Origin: Kosakonia oryzae
GTDB taxonomy: Bacteria; Pseudomonadota; Gammaproteobacteria; Enterobacterales; Enterobacteriaceae
Assembly: GCF_001658025.2 (NCBI RefSeq)
Contig: NZ_CP014007.2
Span: 62,001 to 126,000 of the forward strand
Length of the DNA: 64,000 bases
Reading direction: 5' to 3'
Below are positions 8,903 through 17,379 of this stretch, piece after piece. Numbering within the stretch: the first letter of the stretch is position 1; each line of letters begins with the position of its first letter. The translations under genes and the position numbers were made by a program. The notes below the pieces were generated by a model. It made no database searches. It had not been told where the DNA came from and saw only the letters and a list, made by a program, of their open reading frames with translations.

Positions 8903-9447
8903 CTATTCACGTGGCTTTTTACTCCACGGAAGTAAATCTGCGATGCTTTTCTCTCCTTCCGACTCTTTTAAGCGCCGCTGTTGCTCAGCAAACTGGACGT
9001 ATTCCGTTTGTGCTTTTTCATCTGCTGCTTTTTTAGTTATTTTTCCTGCATCTTGCAGAACATCACGGTCGTTGAATTGCAGAAATTGATCCAACTTTAA
9101 CTGCCAGTCACGCAGAAATACCTGCTGACGACGGCGGGCCTGGTCTTCGGCAAAGTCCAGCCACATATTGACCACGCGGTTGAGTTCGCTAACCTGGCGG
9201 GTTCTGCCTGCTGAACCTGTAATTAAGACTTACAGGTTGTGTTTTGTTCAAGCTCTCCTTCTTCATAAATGGCTTTGATATGTTGGGTTATTGCTTGCGG
9301 GCTGACCTGGTAAAGTGCGGCAATGGACGCCTGCGGGAGCCATAAGGTTTCATGCTCGAAGCGGCATGTAATGCGTACTTTCCCGTCACCGCTGGCGAAC
9401 ATGATAAATTCACCTGCCGGGGATTGGGTTAAGCGTTCATCTGCCAT
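8903..9447 (-). pseudogene. rhuM: rhuM remnant with central deletion
   Basis: Two pieces of one RhuM-family protein lie in order on the minus strand. The 5' piece (9447 to about 9235) encodes GEFIMFASGDGKVRITCRFE through ITQHIKAIYEEGELEQ, the N-terminal DNA-binding-like region. The 3' piece (about 9218 to 8903) encodes RQVSELNRVVNMWLDFAEDQ through the C-terminus and is in a different frame. Some 200 central residues of an intact protein (about 340) are missing. RhuM is known from Salmonella SPI-3, an island also inserted at selC, and its role is unclear. The gene is almost surely dead. Confidence 0.8.
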
Positions 9448-9554
9448 GCCTGCGCGATATGCGTTCTGATTGCTGAATAAGCTATGCAGTATGCCAGATA
9501 CTCATACTGCATTTCATTAGCGCAACCACTATGAAGATAAAGGAGAAAGGGCGC

Positions 9555-9863
9555 TCAGTTAGGCTTTGATTGCAGATAGGCGTTTTTCATGACGCTTTTC
9601 ACTTCCCTGAGTTGCCTGCGGGTTTTATCCAGCTCGCTTGCCAGCCACTCTTCCTTCTCGCTGTGTTTGGTTAGCACAATGCAACCCTGCATCACTTTCA
9701 CCAGCAGATGTTGCCCGGTATCAAACCCGGCATCGCGCAACCACTTGCCGGAAAGCATAATGCACGGCGTACTGGTGTCGCCCTGATTCGGGCGATAGCG
9801 CACAATTACACTGTGCTCGGTTCCGGTGGGCGTAAAGTCTGGGGTAGAATGCGGATCAGCCAT
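9555..9863 (-). CDS. SymE-family type I toxin-like protein
   Basis: 102 aa. The core GTEHSVIVRYRP, CIMLSGKWLRDAGFDTGQHL and VKVMQGCIVLTKH follows E. coli SymE (AbrB-fold, SOS-induced, RNA-affecting or nucleoid-condensing toxin, repressed by the antisense RNA SymR). Start at ATG 9863 with AAGGAG six bases upstream. The longer C-terminal tail is charged. No LexA-type box (CTGT-N8-ACAG) was found in the 100 bases upstream, unlike E. coli symE. An antisense RNA over the 5' end is expected but cannot be seen by eye. Confidence 0.75.
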   Translation of the reverse strand: MADPHSTPDFTPTGTEHSVIVRYRPNQGDTSTPCIMLSGKWLRDAGFDTGQHLLVKVMQGCIVLTKHSEKEEWLASELDKTRRQLREVKSVMKNAYLQSKPN

Positions 9864-9999
9864 TATCAACTCCTTGATAGTTGGGGATGGTTAGCTCTCG
9901 TCTGGTATCGCAAGTACCTGGCGAGGGCGTTTAAATGTCAGGACGACTTATGCCAGGGGACGTGCCTGAGTGGTTAAAGATTATGCTTTAGGTACGTAC

Positions 10000-10215
10000 A
10001 TGACAAAAGCTAAACGTGACACTAATCAGTCAAAATGCGGCAAAGCTCCCACATTTCAAATTAGGATCACACCAGAGTTGAAAGCGCAGTTTGAAGCGGC
10101 TGCAAATGACGCGGGGATGAGTTTGGGGAATTGGCTCAAAACCCTTGGTAGAAAGGAACTGGAAAGGTTGGGTGTTGAGCCGTTAAATGCTGAACTTAGC
10201 AAAATCTCTAAGTAG
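10000..10215 (+). CDS. Small ribbon-helix-helix-like protein
   Basis: 71 aa from the ATG at 10000 (an in-frame GTG at 9970 would add 10 residues). The chain starts with a basic, lysine-rich arm. A predicted beta strand (TFQIRIT) is then followed by two helices (PELKAQFEAAANDAG, SLGNWLKTLGRKELERL), the pattern of Arc/MetJ-type ribbon-helix-helix proteins found in prophages and antitoxins. The last 8 bases overlap the end of the convergent HEPN gene. It could be a small repressor for the neighbouring module, but that is inference from position. Confidence 0.6.
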   Translation: MTKAKRDTNQSKCGKAPTFQIRITPELKAQFEAAANDAGMSLGNWLKTLGRKELERLGVEPLNAELSKISK

Positions 10216-11035
10216 CCGCTTGGCATAATCCATTTTTTAATGCTGAGAATGCTTTTGAGGCTTTTTGGCATTCTGTCGCAGCATTTTGAGCTTGGTTTAA
10301 AATTGATGGAAGAATGTTAATGGAACATTCATTAGCTTTCTGCTGCGCCTCTTCACAAATAGTTTTGAATTTCCTCGCGGTTGCTAAAAGGTAGTTGGCC
10401 TCATCTTTCTGTGCAATTAAATTAGTTTCATTATTGATCCTGTCTTTAATTTTTTCATAGTTGCTTTCAATTGCATCAAATGCAAAGGAAGAATTACGAT
10501 TGAAAATATTTATCAGCCTAACGCTATCTCTCTTTGCATGGCCTAATAACGAATCCTCGAAAGAATAAAGAATATATTTGGCATATCGGTGTGCCTTATA
10601 CGCGTCAGTTAATGAAGTTATCACTGAATTTGCATGAGCGTAAGAGTGCCGCCAAGTTAATATTTGATCATAAGTTTTATTGATTTCATTTTTGAGTTTT
10701 ATAGAATACTTGGAAACTTTGTTCTCAAAATTAAAAAGATCGCCATCGAAATGGCTTAAATATTCCTTTAGTGTTTCGTATTTAATCCTACTATTAAGAT
10801 AGCTGTATTTCCTTTCAACTTGATGAGAGAATTTATCATGAAAAAGATCAGCATAGTTTATTAAAATAGTTTTAACACAATTTTCATAGTTTGCAGCTAA
10901 ACTAATGACCATTAAACCTGCAAATTCATTCCGAATTGAACGATTCTTTACATCGTTTTCAGGAGCTAATTTATCAAGCTCTAAAAAAAGAATATCTATT
11001 TTTCTAAAATATTCAACCAAACAGCTATTCATCAT
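10208..11035 (-). CDS. HEPN-domain protein (RX4H), predicted RNase partner of DUF262
   Basis: 275 aa and all-helical in appearance. Near the middle is TWRHSYAHANS, which fits the HEPN nuclease motif R-x4-6-H (R129, H134). Preceding conserved-looking helices (NEFAGLMVISLAANYENCVK) resemble the RiboL-PSP/MAE_28990 type HEPN proteins, which are often encoded beside DUF262 proteins in defence or toxin loci. Start at the ATG at 11035 with AGGAG upstream; it overlaps the end of the DUF262 gene by 11 bases, so the two are co-translated. The C-terminal 100 residues look coiled-coil-like (KIKDRINNETNLIAQKDEAN). Strongly AT-rich, unlike the backbone. Confidence 0.7.
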   Translation of the reverse strand: MMNSCLVEYFRKIDILFLELDKLAPENDVKNRSIRNEFAGLMVISLAANYENCVKTILINYADLFHDKFSHQVERKYSYLNSRIKYETLKEYLSHFDGDLFNFENKVSKYSIKLKNEINKTYDQILTWRHSYAHANSVITSLTDAYKAHRYAKYILYSFEDSLLGHAKRDSVRLINIFNRNSSFAFDAIESNYEKIKDRINNETNLIAQKDEANYLLATARKFKTICEEAQQKANECSINILPSILNQAQNAATECQKASKAFSALKNGLCQAAT

Positions 11036-12134
11036 CTTGAAGTAACTCCTTTGCAAGGTGAAAGCGTTCATGCAGCACAGATACATCTGCTGTTGAAATT
11101 GAGGAGTTGTTTATAAACCGTTGATCACCTACAAGAGAAAAATATTTTTCCTCAAATTTATCATTCATAAATTGTGGGTTTTCGAGCAAAGTAACTAATA
11201 TAGAATCCAGGACAGCTAAATTAACGACATTTCTTGGTCTAAATGGTCTTTCAAGTTTTTCAATAATAAATTTAATAGCTTGAGGAAATCTTTCTTTGAA
11301 AACTGTAGCCTTATGACTATTGAACGTTCTTTCTTCTTGCATTGTATTATTGAGAAAACGAATCATAGGTTTTTCATATTCTCTCCAGCTCTGAAATAAT
11401 GAGAAAACGCGCAGGAGAATTTCCATATCTTTTTGATGTTTATCACCGGTTTTAATATTTAATATTTTCCTCCAGTTTGGGTCATTGCATAATTCTTTTA
11501 ACTCTTCGACAATCGGCCCTCGATAAACAGCATTCCGTATTTCTTGAGGTTTCAGTTGTGTCCCTCCGGTGTTAAGTCGTTCAAAAATATGGAATACACT
11601 ATCATTTCGTTTACTTGGCTTTAATTGCTTGATATGTATTGCACGTAATGTTGAATTCCTTATTTTTCGTTGATCCTTTGGCGATAAATCAGCAAAAGTT
11701 AAACCGTTATATTGAGATACTTCAGACAAACCTTTTAACTTAAATATTTGTCTTTTCCCTTTTATCTCATCACCGAAATATCCATCGATGAAATATTTTA
11801 CCGACATAATTCTCTGTTGACCATCAATGACTTCAAGTTGATCATCGTCGTTTACATATAAGAATATTTGTGGAACAGGTAACCCCATTAAAAAGGACTC
11901 AATAAGTTTTGATGCTTGTTCTATTTTCCATACATAATTCCTTTGGTAAAAAGGTATAATTATGTCGTTTCTATTGATTTGATTTACAAGTAATTCTAAA
12001 GTGGGATCTGCTGGCGAAACGGAGATATCAAATTCTACAAAAGGAGCATCATCAATTTCTTCTTCCGTTTGGACTATTGATTCATTAGATGTCTGCTCGT
12101 CATCAGGCGCAACGTTATAAATTTGCTCTTCCAT
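11025..12134 (-). CDS. DUF262 (GmrSD N-terminal-like) protein
   Basis: 369 aa. An acidic N-terminal tail (about 1-40) is followed by the DUF262 fold: IIIPFYQRNYVW (58-69), VIDGQQR (102-108), and FERLNTGGTQLKPQEIRNAV (184-203). The DGQQR motif is the ParB-like nucleotide-binding/hydrolysis site of this family. There is no C-terminal DUF1524 HNH domain, so it is not a complete GmrSD-type restriction enzyme. The nuclease role probably falls to the HEPN protein encoded next and overlapping it. The gene starts just downstream of selC, the position of an island insert. Very AT-rich. Anti-phage defence is a reasonable but untested role. Confidence 0.85.
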   Translation of the reverse strand: MEEQIYNVAPDDEQTSNESIVQTEEEIDDAPFVEFDISVSPADPTLELLVNQINRNDIIIPFYQRNYVWKIEQASKLIESFLMGLPVPQIFLYVNDDDQLEVIDGQQRIMSVKYFIDGYFGDEIKGKRQIFKLKGLSEVSQYNGLTFADLSPKDQRKIRNSTLRAIHIKQLKPSKRNDSVFHIFERLNTGGTQLKPQEIRNAVYRGPIVEELKELCNDPNWRKILNIKTGDKHQKDMEILLRVFSLFQSWREYEKPMIRFLNNTMQEERTFNSHKATVFKERFPQAIKFIIEKLERPFRPRNVVNLAVLDSILVTLLENPQFMNDKFEEKYFSLVGDQRFINNSSISTADVSVLHERFHLAKELLQDDE

Positions 12135-12221
12135 ATCCTAAACTCTCAATCTCTTATTAATACATGAGATGATAAAATAATACTTTAGAGGTGGAATTGG
12201 AAATAAATATATTGGCAACTT

Positions 12222-12316
12222 TGGCGGAAGATCACAGGAGTCGAACCTGCCCGGGACCGCTGGCGGCCCCAACTGGATTTGAAGTCCAGCCACCTCACCG
12301 GAGATGACGATCTTCC
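12222..12316 (-). tRNA. selC: Selenocysteine tRNA (tRNA-Sec, UCA anticodon)
   Basis: The minus strand reads GGAAGATCGTCATCTCCGGT at the 5' end, with ACTTCAAAT carrying the UCA anticodon, a long variable arm (GGGGCCGCCAGCGGTCCCGG) and 3' GTGATCTTCCGCCA. The 95-base length, 8-base acceptor stem and encoded CCA match E. coli selC. It decodes UGA as selenocysteine with SelA/SelB. selC is a well-known island insertion site. The AT-rich zone lies on its 3' side, as expected for integrase-mediated insertion, though no integrase gene or second copy of the 3' end was found in the window. Confidence 0.95.
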
Positions 12317-12605
12317 GCGCCTGCATTGCTACATGGAGGCGGGGCGCATTATAGCTACTTTCAGTCATTTACCACATACCCTCATCAGAATTTTTCTCAT
12401 TGTGCGGCCAGTAAAATAGACCGTTTAAGATAAATCCCTATCTTTTCCATTGCTTAGCCGCTTCGCTTCGGTGAAAGGGGGAGCGATCACAGAAAAGAAT
12501 AAACGTAAATTGATAACAAGAAATCGCAATACCCGGCTGAAAACCAATCGTTTACAACGTGTGAAACCGCTCTCTGTGCACTTTTCACGCGTAAAGGAAA
12601 CAAAA

Positions 12606-13997
12606 ATGGACAGTCAGATTATTTCTGTGAAAGAAAAAATTGGCTACGGGATGGGCGATGCCGCCAGCCATATCGTCTTCGATAACGTGATGTTGTACAT
12701 GATGTTTTTCTATACCGATATTTTCGGTATTCCCGCCGGGTTTGTCGGCACCATGTTCCTGCTGGCGCGCGCCTTAGACGCCATTTCCGACCCGTGCATG
12801 GGGCTGCTTGCCGACCGCACACGCAGCCGCTGGGGGAAATTCCGCCCGTGGATCATCTTCGGCGCGCTGCCGTTTGGCGTGGTCTGCGTGCTGGCCTACA
12901 GCACGCCGGATCTCAGCATGAGCGGCAAAATGATTTATGCCGCTGTAACTTATACGTTACTCACCCTGCTTTACACCGTGGTCAATATTCCCTATTGCGC
13001 GCTCGGCGGCGTTATCACTAATGACCCGACACAGCGCATCTCGCTGCAATCCTGGCGCTTCGTTCTCGCCACCGCAGGCGGCATGCTCTCTACGGTGCTG
13101 ATGATGCCGCTGGTGAAATTAATTGGCGGCGAAGACAAAGTCGCCGGTTTCCAGGGCGGGATAGCGGTGCTCTCGGTGGTCGCCTTTATGATGCTGGCGT
13201 TCTGCTTCTTCACCACCAAAGAGCGTATCCAGGCACCGCCGAGCACCACCTCAATGCGTGAAGATCTGCGCGATATCTGGCAGAACGACCAGTGGCGCAT
13301 CGTCGGCGTGCTGACCATCCTCAACATCCTCGCCGTCTGCGTGCGCGGCGGCGCGATGATGTATTACGTCACCTGGATCATGGGCGATGCCGCTATTTTT
13401 ACCGCGTTCCTCACCACCTACTGCGTCGGCAACCTGATTGGCAGCGCGCTGGCGAAACCGCTGACCGACTGGAAATGCAAAGTCACCATCTTCTGGTGGA
13501 CTAACGCCGCGCTCACCGTGCTGAGCATCGCCATGTTCTTCGTGCCGATCCAGGCCAGCGTCACCATGTTCATCTTTATCTTTGTCATCGGCGTGCTGCA
13601 CCAGCTGGTGACGCCAATCCAGTGGGTGATGATGTCCGACACCGTCGATTACGGCGAATGGTGCAACGGTAAGCGCCTTACCGGCATCAGCTTTGCCGGT
13701 ACGCTGTTTGTGCTGAAACTCGGCCTTGCATTTGGCGGCGCGTTGATTGGCTGGGCGCTGGCTGGTGGCGGTTACGATGCCGCGGCTCACAGCCAGAACA
13801 GTACCACCATCAGCATCATTATTGCCTTGTTCACGCTGGTTCCGGCGCTTTGCTACCTGCTCAGCGCCATTATCGCCAAACGCTTTTACACGCTGAAAAC
13901 GCCGTTCCTGAAAGCGATCATGGCGCAACTGGCGCGTGGCGAGTACCGCGGCAAACAGGGGTTTGGCCATGTTTCTGCCCGGGAAGAATTACTGTAA
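12606..13997 (+). CDS. yicJ: YicJ, GPH-family sugar (xyloside) symporter
   Basis: 463 aa, nearly identical in pattern to E. coli YicJ (460 aa). Twelve membrane segments with the glycoside-pentoside-hexuronide motifs DAASHIVFDNVMLYMMFFYT, RALDAISDPCMG and RSRWGKFRPW. It is thought to bring alpha-xylosides such as isoprimeverose into the cell with a cation, for hydrolysis by YicI encoded 10 bases downstream. Start at ATG 12606, after AAAGGAAACAAAA; an upstream in-frame extension does not match the family. Confidence 0.93.
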   Translation: MDSQIISVKEKIGYGMGDAASHIVFDNVMLYMMFFYTDIFGIPAGFVGTMFLLARALDAISDPCMGLLADRTRSRWGKFRPWIIFGALPFGVVCVLAYSTPDLSMSGKMIYAAVTYTLLTLLYTVVNIPYCALGGVITNDPTQRISLQSWRFVLATAGGMLSTVLMMPLVKLIGGEDKVAGFQGGIAVLSVVAFMMLAFCFFTTKERIQAPPSTTSMREDLRDIWQNDQWRIVGVLTILNILAVCVRGGAMMYYVTWIMGDAAIFTAFLTTYCVGNLIGSALAKPLTDWKCKVTIFWWTNAALTVLSIAMFFVPIQASVTMFIFIFVIGVLHQLVTPIQWVMMSDTVDYGEWCNGKRLTGISFAGTLFVLKLGLAFGGALIGWALAGGGYDAAAHSQNSTTISIIIALFTLVPALCYLLSAIIAKRFYTLKTPFLKAIMAQLARGEYRGKQGFGHVSAREELL

Positions 13998-14007
13998 GGA
14001 GTGACAG

Positions 14008-16326
14008 ATGAAAATTAGTGATGGCAACTGGCTTATCCAGCCGGGGTTGACGTTAATCCAGCCGGTTCAGGTATTTGAGGTTGAACAACAGGGCAATGAG
14101 ATGGTGGTCTATGCCGCACCGCGCGATGTGCGTGAGCGCACCTGGCAACTGGATACCCCTTTGTTTACGCTGCGCTTTTCCTCGCCGCAGGAAGGGATTA
14201 TCGGTGTGCGCATTGAGCACTTTCAGGGCGCGCTGGATAACGGCCCGCACTTCCCGCTTAACGTTGCGCAAAACGTTCACGTGGAGATACGTAACACGGA
14301 AGCGTTTGCCGAGCTGCAAAGCGGTTCGCTTAGTGTTCGCGTGGGGAAAGGCGACAACTGGGCGATCGATTTTCTGCGCGATGGCGAGCGCATCACCGGC
14401 AGCCAGTTGAAAAATAATGGCTATGTGCAGAATGGCAACAGCGGGCGCAACTACCTTTTTGAGCGGCTGGATCTCGGCGTGGGTGAAACGGTGTATGGCC
14501 TCGGCGAGCGCTTTACCGCGCTGGTGCGCAACGGCCAGGCGGTGGAAACCTGGAACCGCGATGGCGGCACCAGCACCGAGCAGTCGTACAAAAATATCCC
14601 CTTCTACCTGACCAATCGTGGTTATGGCGTGCTGGTTAATCACCCGGAAGCCGTGGAATTTGAAATCGGTTCGGAGAAGGTCTCCAAAGTGCAGTTCAGC
14701 GTTGAAGGCGAGTATCTGGAGTATTTCGTTATCGACGGGCCGACGCCGCAGACGGTGCTGGATCGCTATACCCGCTTCACTGGCCGTCCGGCGCTGCCGC
14801 CCGCGTGGTCATTCGGCCTGTGGCTGACCACTTCGTTCACCACCAACTACGACGAAACGACGGTGAACAGCTTTATCGATGGCATGGCCGAACGCCAGTT
14901 GCCGCTGCATGTGTTCCACTTTGACTGCTTCTGGATGAAAGCCTTCCAGTGGTGCGATTTCGAATGGGACCCGCTGACCTTCCCGGATCCGGCCGGCATG
15001 ATGAAGCGGCTGAAAGCGCGCGGGCTGAAAATCTGTGTCTGGATTAACCCCTATATCGGGCAAAAATCGCCCGTTTTCCGCGAGCTTAAAGAGAAGGGTT
15101 ACTTGCTGAAACGCCCGGATGGCTCGCTGTGGCAGTGGGACAAATGGCAGCCGGGGCTGGCGATTTACGACTTTACCAACCCGGAAGCCTGCCAGTGGTA
15201 TGCCGATAAGCTCAAAGGCCTGGTGGCGATGGGCGTGGACTGCTTCAAAACCGATTTCGGCGAACGCATTCCGACCGATGTTGCGTGGCATAACGGCGCG
15301 TGCCCGCAGAAGATGCACAACCATTATGCGTACATCTACAACGAACTGGTGTGGAATGTGCTGAAAGAGACGGTTGGCGAGCAGGAAGCGGTGCTGTTTG
15401 CCCGCTCGGCTTCCGTGGGCGCGCAACAGTTCCCGGTCCACTGGGGCGGCGACTGCTACGCCAACTACGAATCGATGGCCGAAAGCTTGCGCGGCGGGTT
15501 ATCGATTGGTCTTTCCGGTTTTGGCTTCTGGAGCCACGATATCGGCGGCTTCGAAAATACTGCGCCTGCGCATGTTTACAAACGCTGGTGCGCGTTCGGG
15601 CTGTTCTCCAGCCACAGTCGCCTGCATGGCAGCAAATCCTACCGCGTGCCGTGGGCGTACGATGAAGAGTCCTGCGATGTGGTACGCCACTTCACACAGT
15701 TGAAATGCTGCCTGATGCCATACCTTTATCGCCAGGCTGCGCAGGCGCATGAATCTGGCGTGCCGATGATGCGTGCCATGGTGCTGGCCTTCCCGGACGA
15801 TCCGGCCTGCGACTATCTCGACAGGCAGTATATGCTCGGCGATGCGCTGCTGGTCGCGCCGGTGTTCAGCGAAGCGGGCGATGTGCAGTTTTACTTGCCG
15901 GAAGGATGCTGGACGCATCTGTGGCATAACGACGTACAGATCGGCAACCGCTGGCATAAACAGCGCCACAACTTTATGAGCCTGCCGGTTTACGTGCGCG
16001 ATAACACGCTGCTGGCGCTGGGCAGTAACGATCAACGCCCGGATTATGCCTGGCACGAGGGTACGGCATTTCAGCTTTTCGCGCTGGATGATGGGCACGA
16101 AGCGTTGTGCGAAGTACCGGATGCCCGCGGCGCGGTGATCTTCCGTCTGCGGGCGAAACGTGCAAATGGCGTGATTACGATTCAGGCTGACGGTGCAGGG
16201 CGTAACTGGACGCTGTGCCTGCGCAATATTGCGCAGATTGCCGGAGTGCAGGGCGCAACGCAGTCCGGCAGCGAGCTGGGTGTGGTGATTACGCCGCAAG
16301 GGAGTGAAGTGCGTATTACGCTCTAA
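14008..16326 (+). CDS. yicI: Alpha-xylosidase YicI (GH31)
   Basis: 772 aa, the same length as E. coli YicI. It hydrolyses alpha-1,6-xylosidic bonds, for example in isoprimeverose. Catalytic signature [14 protein letters not shown] carries the nucleophile Asp (D416 in E. coli) and HWGGDC the acid/base Asp (D482). The N-terminal beta-sandwich, the (beta/alpha)8 barrel with FHFDCFWMK, and the C-terminal beta domains follow in order. Cytoplasmic, with no signal peptide. In operon with yicJ (10-base gap, GGAG before the ATG). Confidence 0.97.
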   Translation: MKISDGNWLIQPGLTLIQPVQVFEVEQQGNEMVVYAAPRDVRERTWQLDTPLFTLRFSSPQEGIIGVRIEHFQGALDNGPHFPLNVAQNVHVEIRNTEAFAELQSGSLSVRVGKGDNWAIDFLRDGERITGSQLKNNGYVQNGNSGRNYLFERLDLGVGETVYGLGERFTALVRNGQAVETWNRDGGTSTEQSYKNIPFYLTNRGYGVLVNHPEAVEFEIGSEKVSKVQFSVEGEYLEYFVIDGPTPQTVLDRYTRFTGRPALPPAWSFGLWLTTSFTTNYDETTVNSFIDGMAERQLPLHVFHFDCFWMKAFQWCDFEWDPLTFPDPAGMMKRLKARGLKICVWINPYIGQKSPVFRELKEKGYLLKRPDGSLWQWDKWQPGLAIYDFTNPEACQWYADKLKGLVAMGVDCFKTDFGERIPTDVAWHNGACPQKMHNHYAYIYNELVWNVLKETVGEQEAVLFARSASVGAQQFPVHWGGDCYANYESMAESLRGGLSIGLSGFGFWSHDIGGFENTAPAHVYKRWCAFGLFSSHSRLHGSKSYRVPWAYDEESCDVVRHFTQLKCCLMPYLYRQAAQAHESGVPMMRAMVLAFPDDPACDYLDRQYMLGDALLVAPVFSEAGDVQFYLPEGCWTHLWHNDVQIGNRWHKQRHNFMSLPVYVRDNTLLALGSNDQRPDYAWHEGTAFQLFALDDGHEALCEVPDARGAVIFRLRAKRANGVITIQADGAGRNWTLCLRNIAQIAGVQGATQSGSELGVVITPQGSEVRITL

Positions 16327-16341
16327 TTTTGCGGGGGTATT

Positions 16342-16365
16342 TCCCTCTCCTGGCCGGGAGAGGGA
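16342..16365. terminator. Hairpin between convergent yicI and lpxO
   Basis: TCCCTCTCC and GGGAGAGGGA form a strong stem with a small loop in the 43-base gap between the two convergent genes. No long T-run, so the termination type is uncertain. Confidence 0.5.
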
Positions 16366-16369
16366 GCGA

Positions 16370-17278
16370 TTACAGTAAACCCGGCACAATAATCGCGGCG
16401 AAAATCGCGATAATAACCAGGTATTTCAACGCATAGTAGAGCTTGCGGCTGCGTTTTTTAAGGCGCTGGCCGCCTTCTCGCAGGGCATAAACATATTTGA
16501 AGATCCGGTTGATGGCGCCGGTACGGTCGCCTTCGTCGTTCGGCGAACTGGCGGCAGACATCAGCGTGGCACCAACCCAATGGTTGATCGCCTGCGCCCA
16601 TCGCCATTTCATTGGCCGTTCGATGTCGCAGAACAGAATAATGCGTGTCTGGTCCGTTTTGTTTTCCGCCCAGTGAACATATGTTTCGTCAAAAATCACG
16701 GCTTCTCCGTCGCGCCAGCTGTGGCGTTGGCGATCGACCTCGATAAAACAACGATTGTCATTCGGCGTGGATAAGCCTAAGTGGTAACGCACGGAACCGG
16801 CATACGGGTCGCGGTGTTTACCAAGATAAGCCCCCGGAGGAAGCTCGGCAAACATCGCCGCCTTAATGGAGGGGATCTGGTTTACCAGCCGGGTAGTGAC
16901 CGGGCAGAGCGCCTGCGCCGAAGGATGGGCATCGTCGTACCATTTCAGATAAAAACGCTTCCAGCCGCGTTTAAAGAAGGTGTTAAAACCGGCGTCATTA
17001 TTGGTCTGCGCTGCTTTGATGTGATCCTGCAAACGCAGTGCTTCTTCACGTATTACCTGCCAGTTATCCGTAATTGGCTGTAACTCGGGAAACTCGGCGG
17101 TATCAAAAAAAGGCTGCTTTGGCGGCAGGCGCGAAAAACCGGTCATAAACATATTGATCGGCGCCATAAACGTCGAATGATCAAACAACTGGCGCGAAAG
17201 CTTTTGTTTCTCTATGCCGCGGGAATGCGCATAAAACACGCTGATAAGAAAAACGGCGAGAATGATAACGGCGGTCAT
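16370..17278 (-). CDS. lpxO: LpxO, Fe(II)/2-oxoglutarate lipid A hydroxylase
   Basis: 302 aa, the length of Salmonella LpxO, an aspartyl/asparaginyl beta-hydroxylase-fold enzyme. It adds a 2-hydroxyl to the secondary acyl chain of lipid A, using O2, Fe(II) and 2-oxoglutarate. Metal ligands are visible: H155 and D157 in GKHRDP and H202 in YVHWAEN, with R212 (QTRII) as the likely 2-oxoglutarate anchor. A membrane helix lies at each end (about 2-17 and 283-301). E. coli K-12 lacks this gene; its presence fits a Klebsiella- or Salmonella-like lipid A. Confidence 0.9.
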   Translation of the reverse strand: MTAVIILAVFLISVFYAHSRGIEKQKLSRQLFDHSTFMAPINMFMTGFSRLPPKQPFFDTAEFPELQPITDNWQVIREEALRLQDHIKAAQTNNDAGFNTFFKRGWKRFYLKWYDDAHPSAQALCPVTTRLVNQIPSIKAAMFAELPPGAYLGKHRDPYAGSVRYHLGLSTPNDNRCFIEVDRQRHSWRDGEAVIFDETYVHWAENKTDQTRIILFCDIERPMKWRWAQAINHWVGATLMSAASSPNDEGDRTGAINRIFKYVYALREGGQRLKKRSRKLYYALKYLVIIAIFAAIIVPGLL

Positions 17279-17324
17279 CGTAACAGTCCTTCCTGAAAAA
17301 TTGAGAAGAAGCGTAGATCACCGT

Positions 17325-17356
17325 TAAAAAGCCTTCCACATTCGCACGGGGAAGGC
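17325..17356 (-). terminator. Rho-independent terminator of yicH
   Basis: On the minus strand the stem GCCTTCC...GGAAGGC is followed by TTTTT. It lies 24 bases after the yicH stop. Confidence 0.75.
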
Positions 17357-17379
17357 GCAATTTTTGTTAAAGCAATGTT

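Noticed and set aside
9955-9990. Stretch GCCTGAGTGGTTAAAG, resembling the D-arm of a serine or leucine tRNA
   Set aside because: No matching acceptor, anticodon or T-arm follows; the bases belong to the leader of the small RHH-like gene.
12222-12316. Search for a direct repeat of the selC 3' end further left (island attL)
   Set aside because: No second copy of the last 20 bases was found by eye between 1 and 12200.
12138-12368. Open frame on the minus strand across selC
   Set aside because: It is the tRNA gene read as protein.
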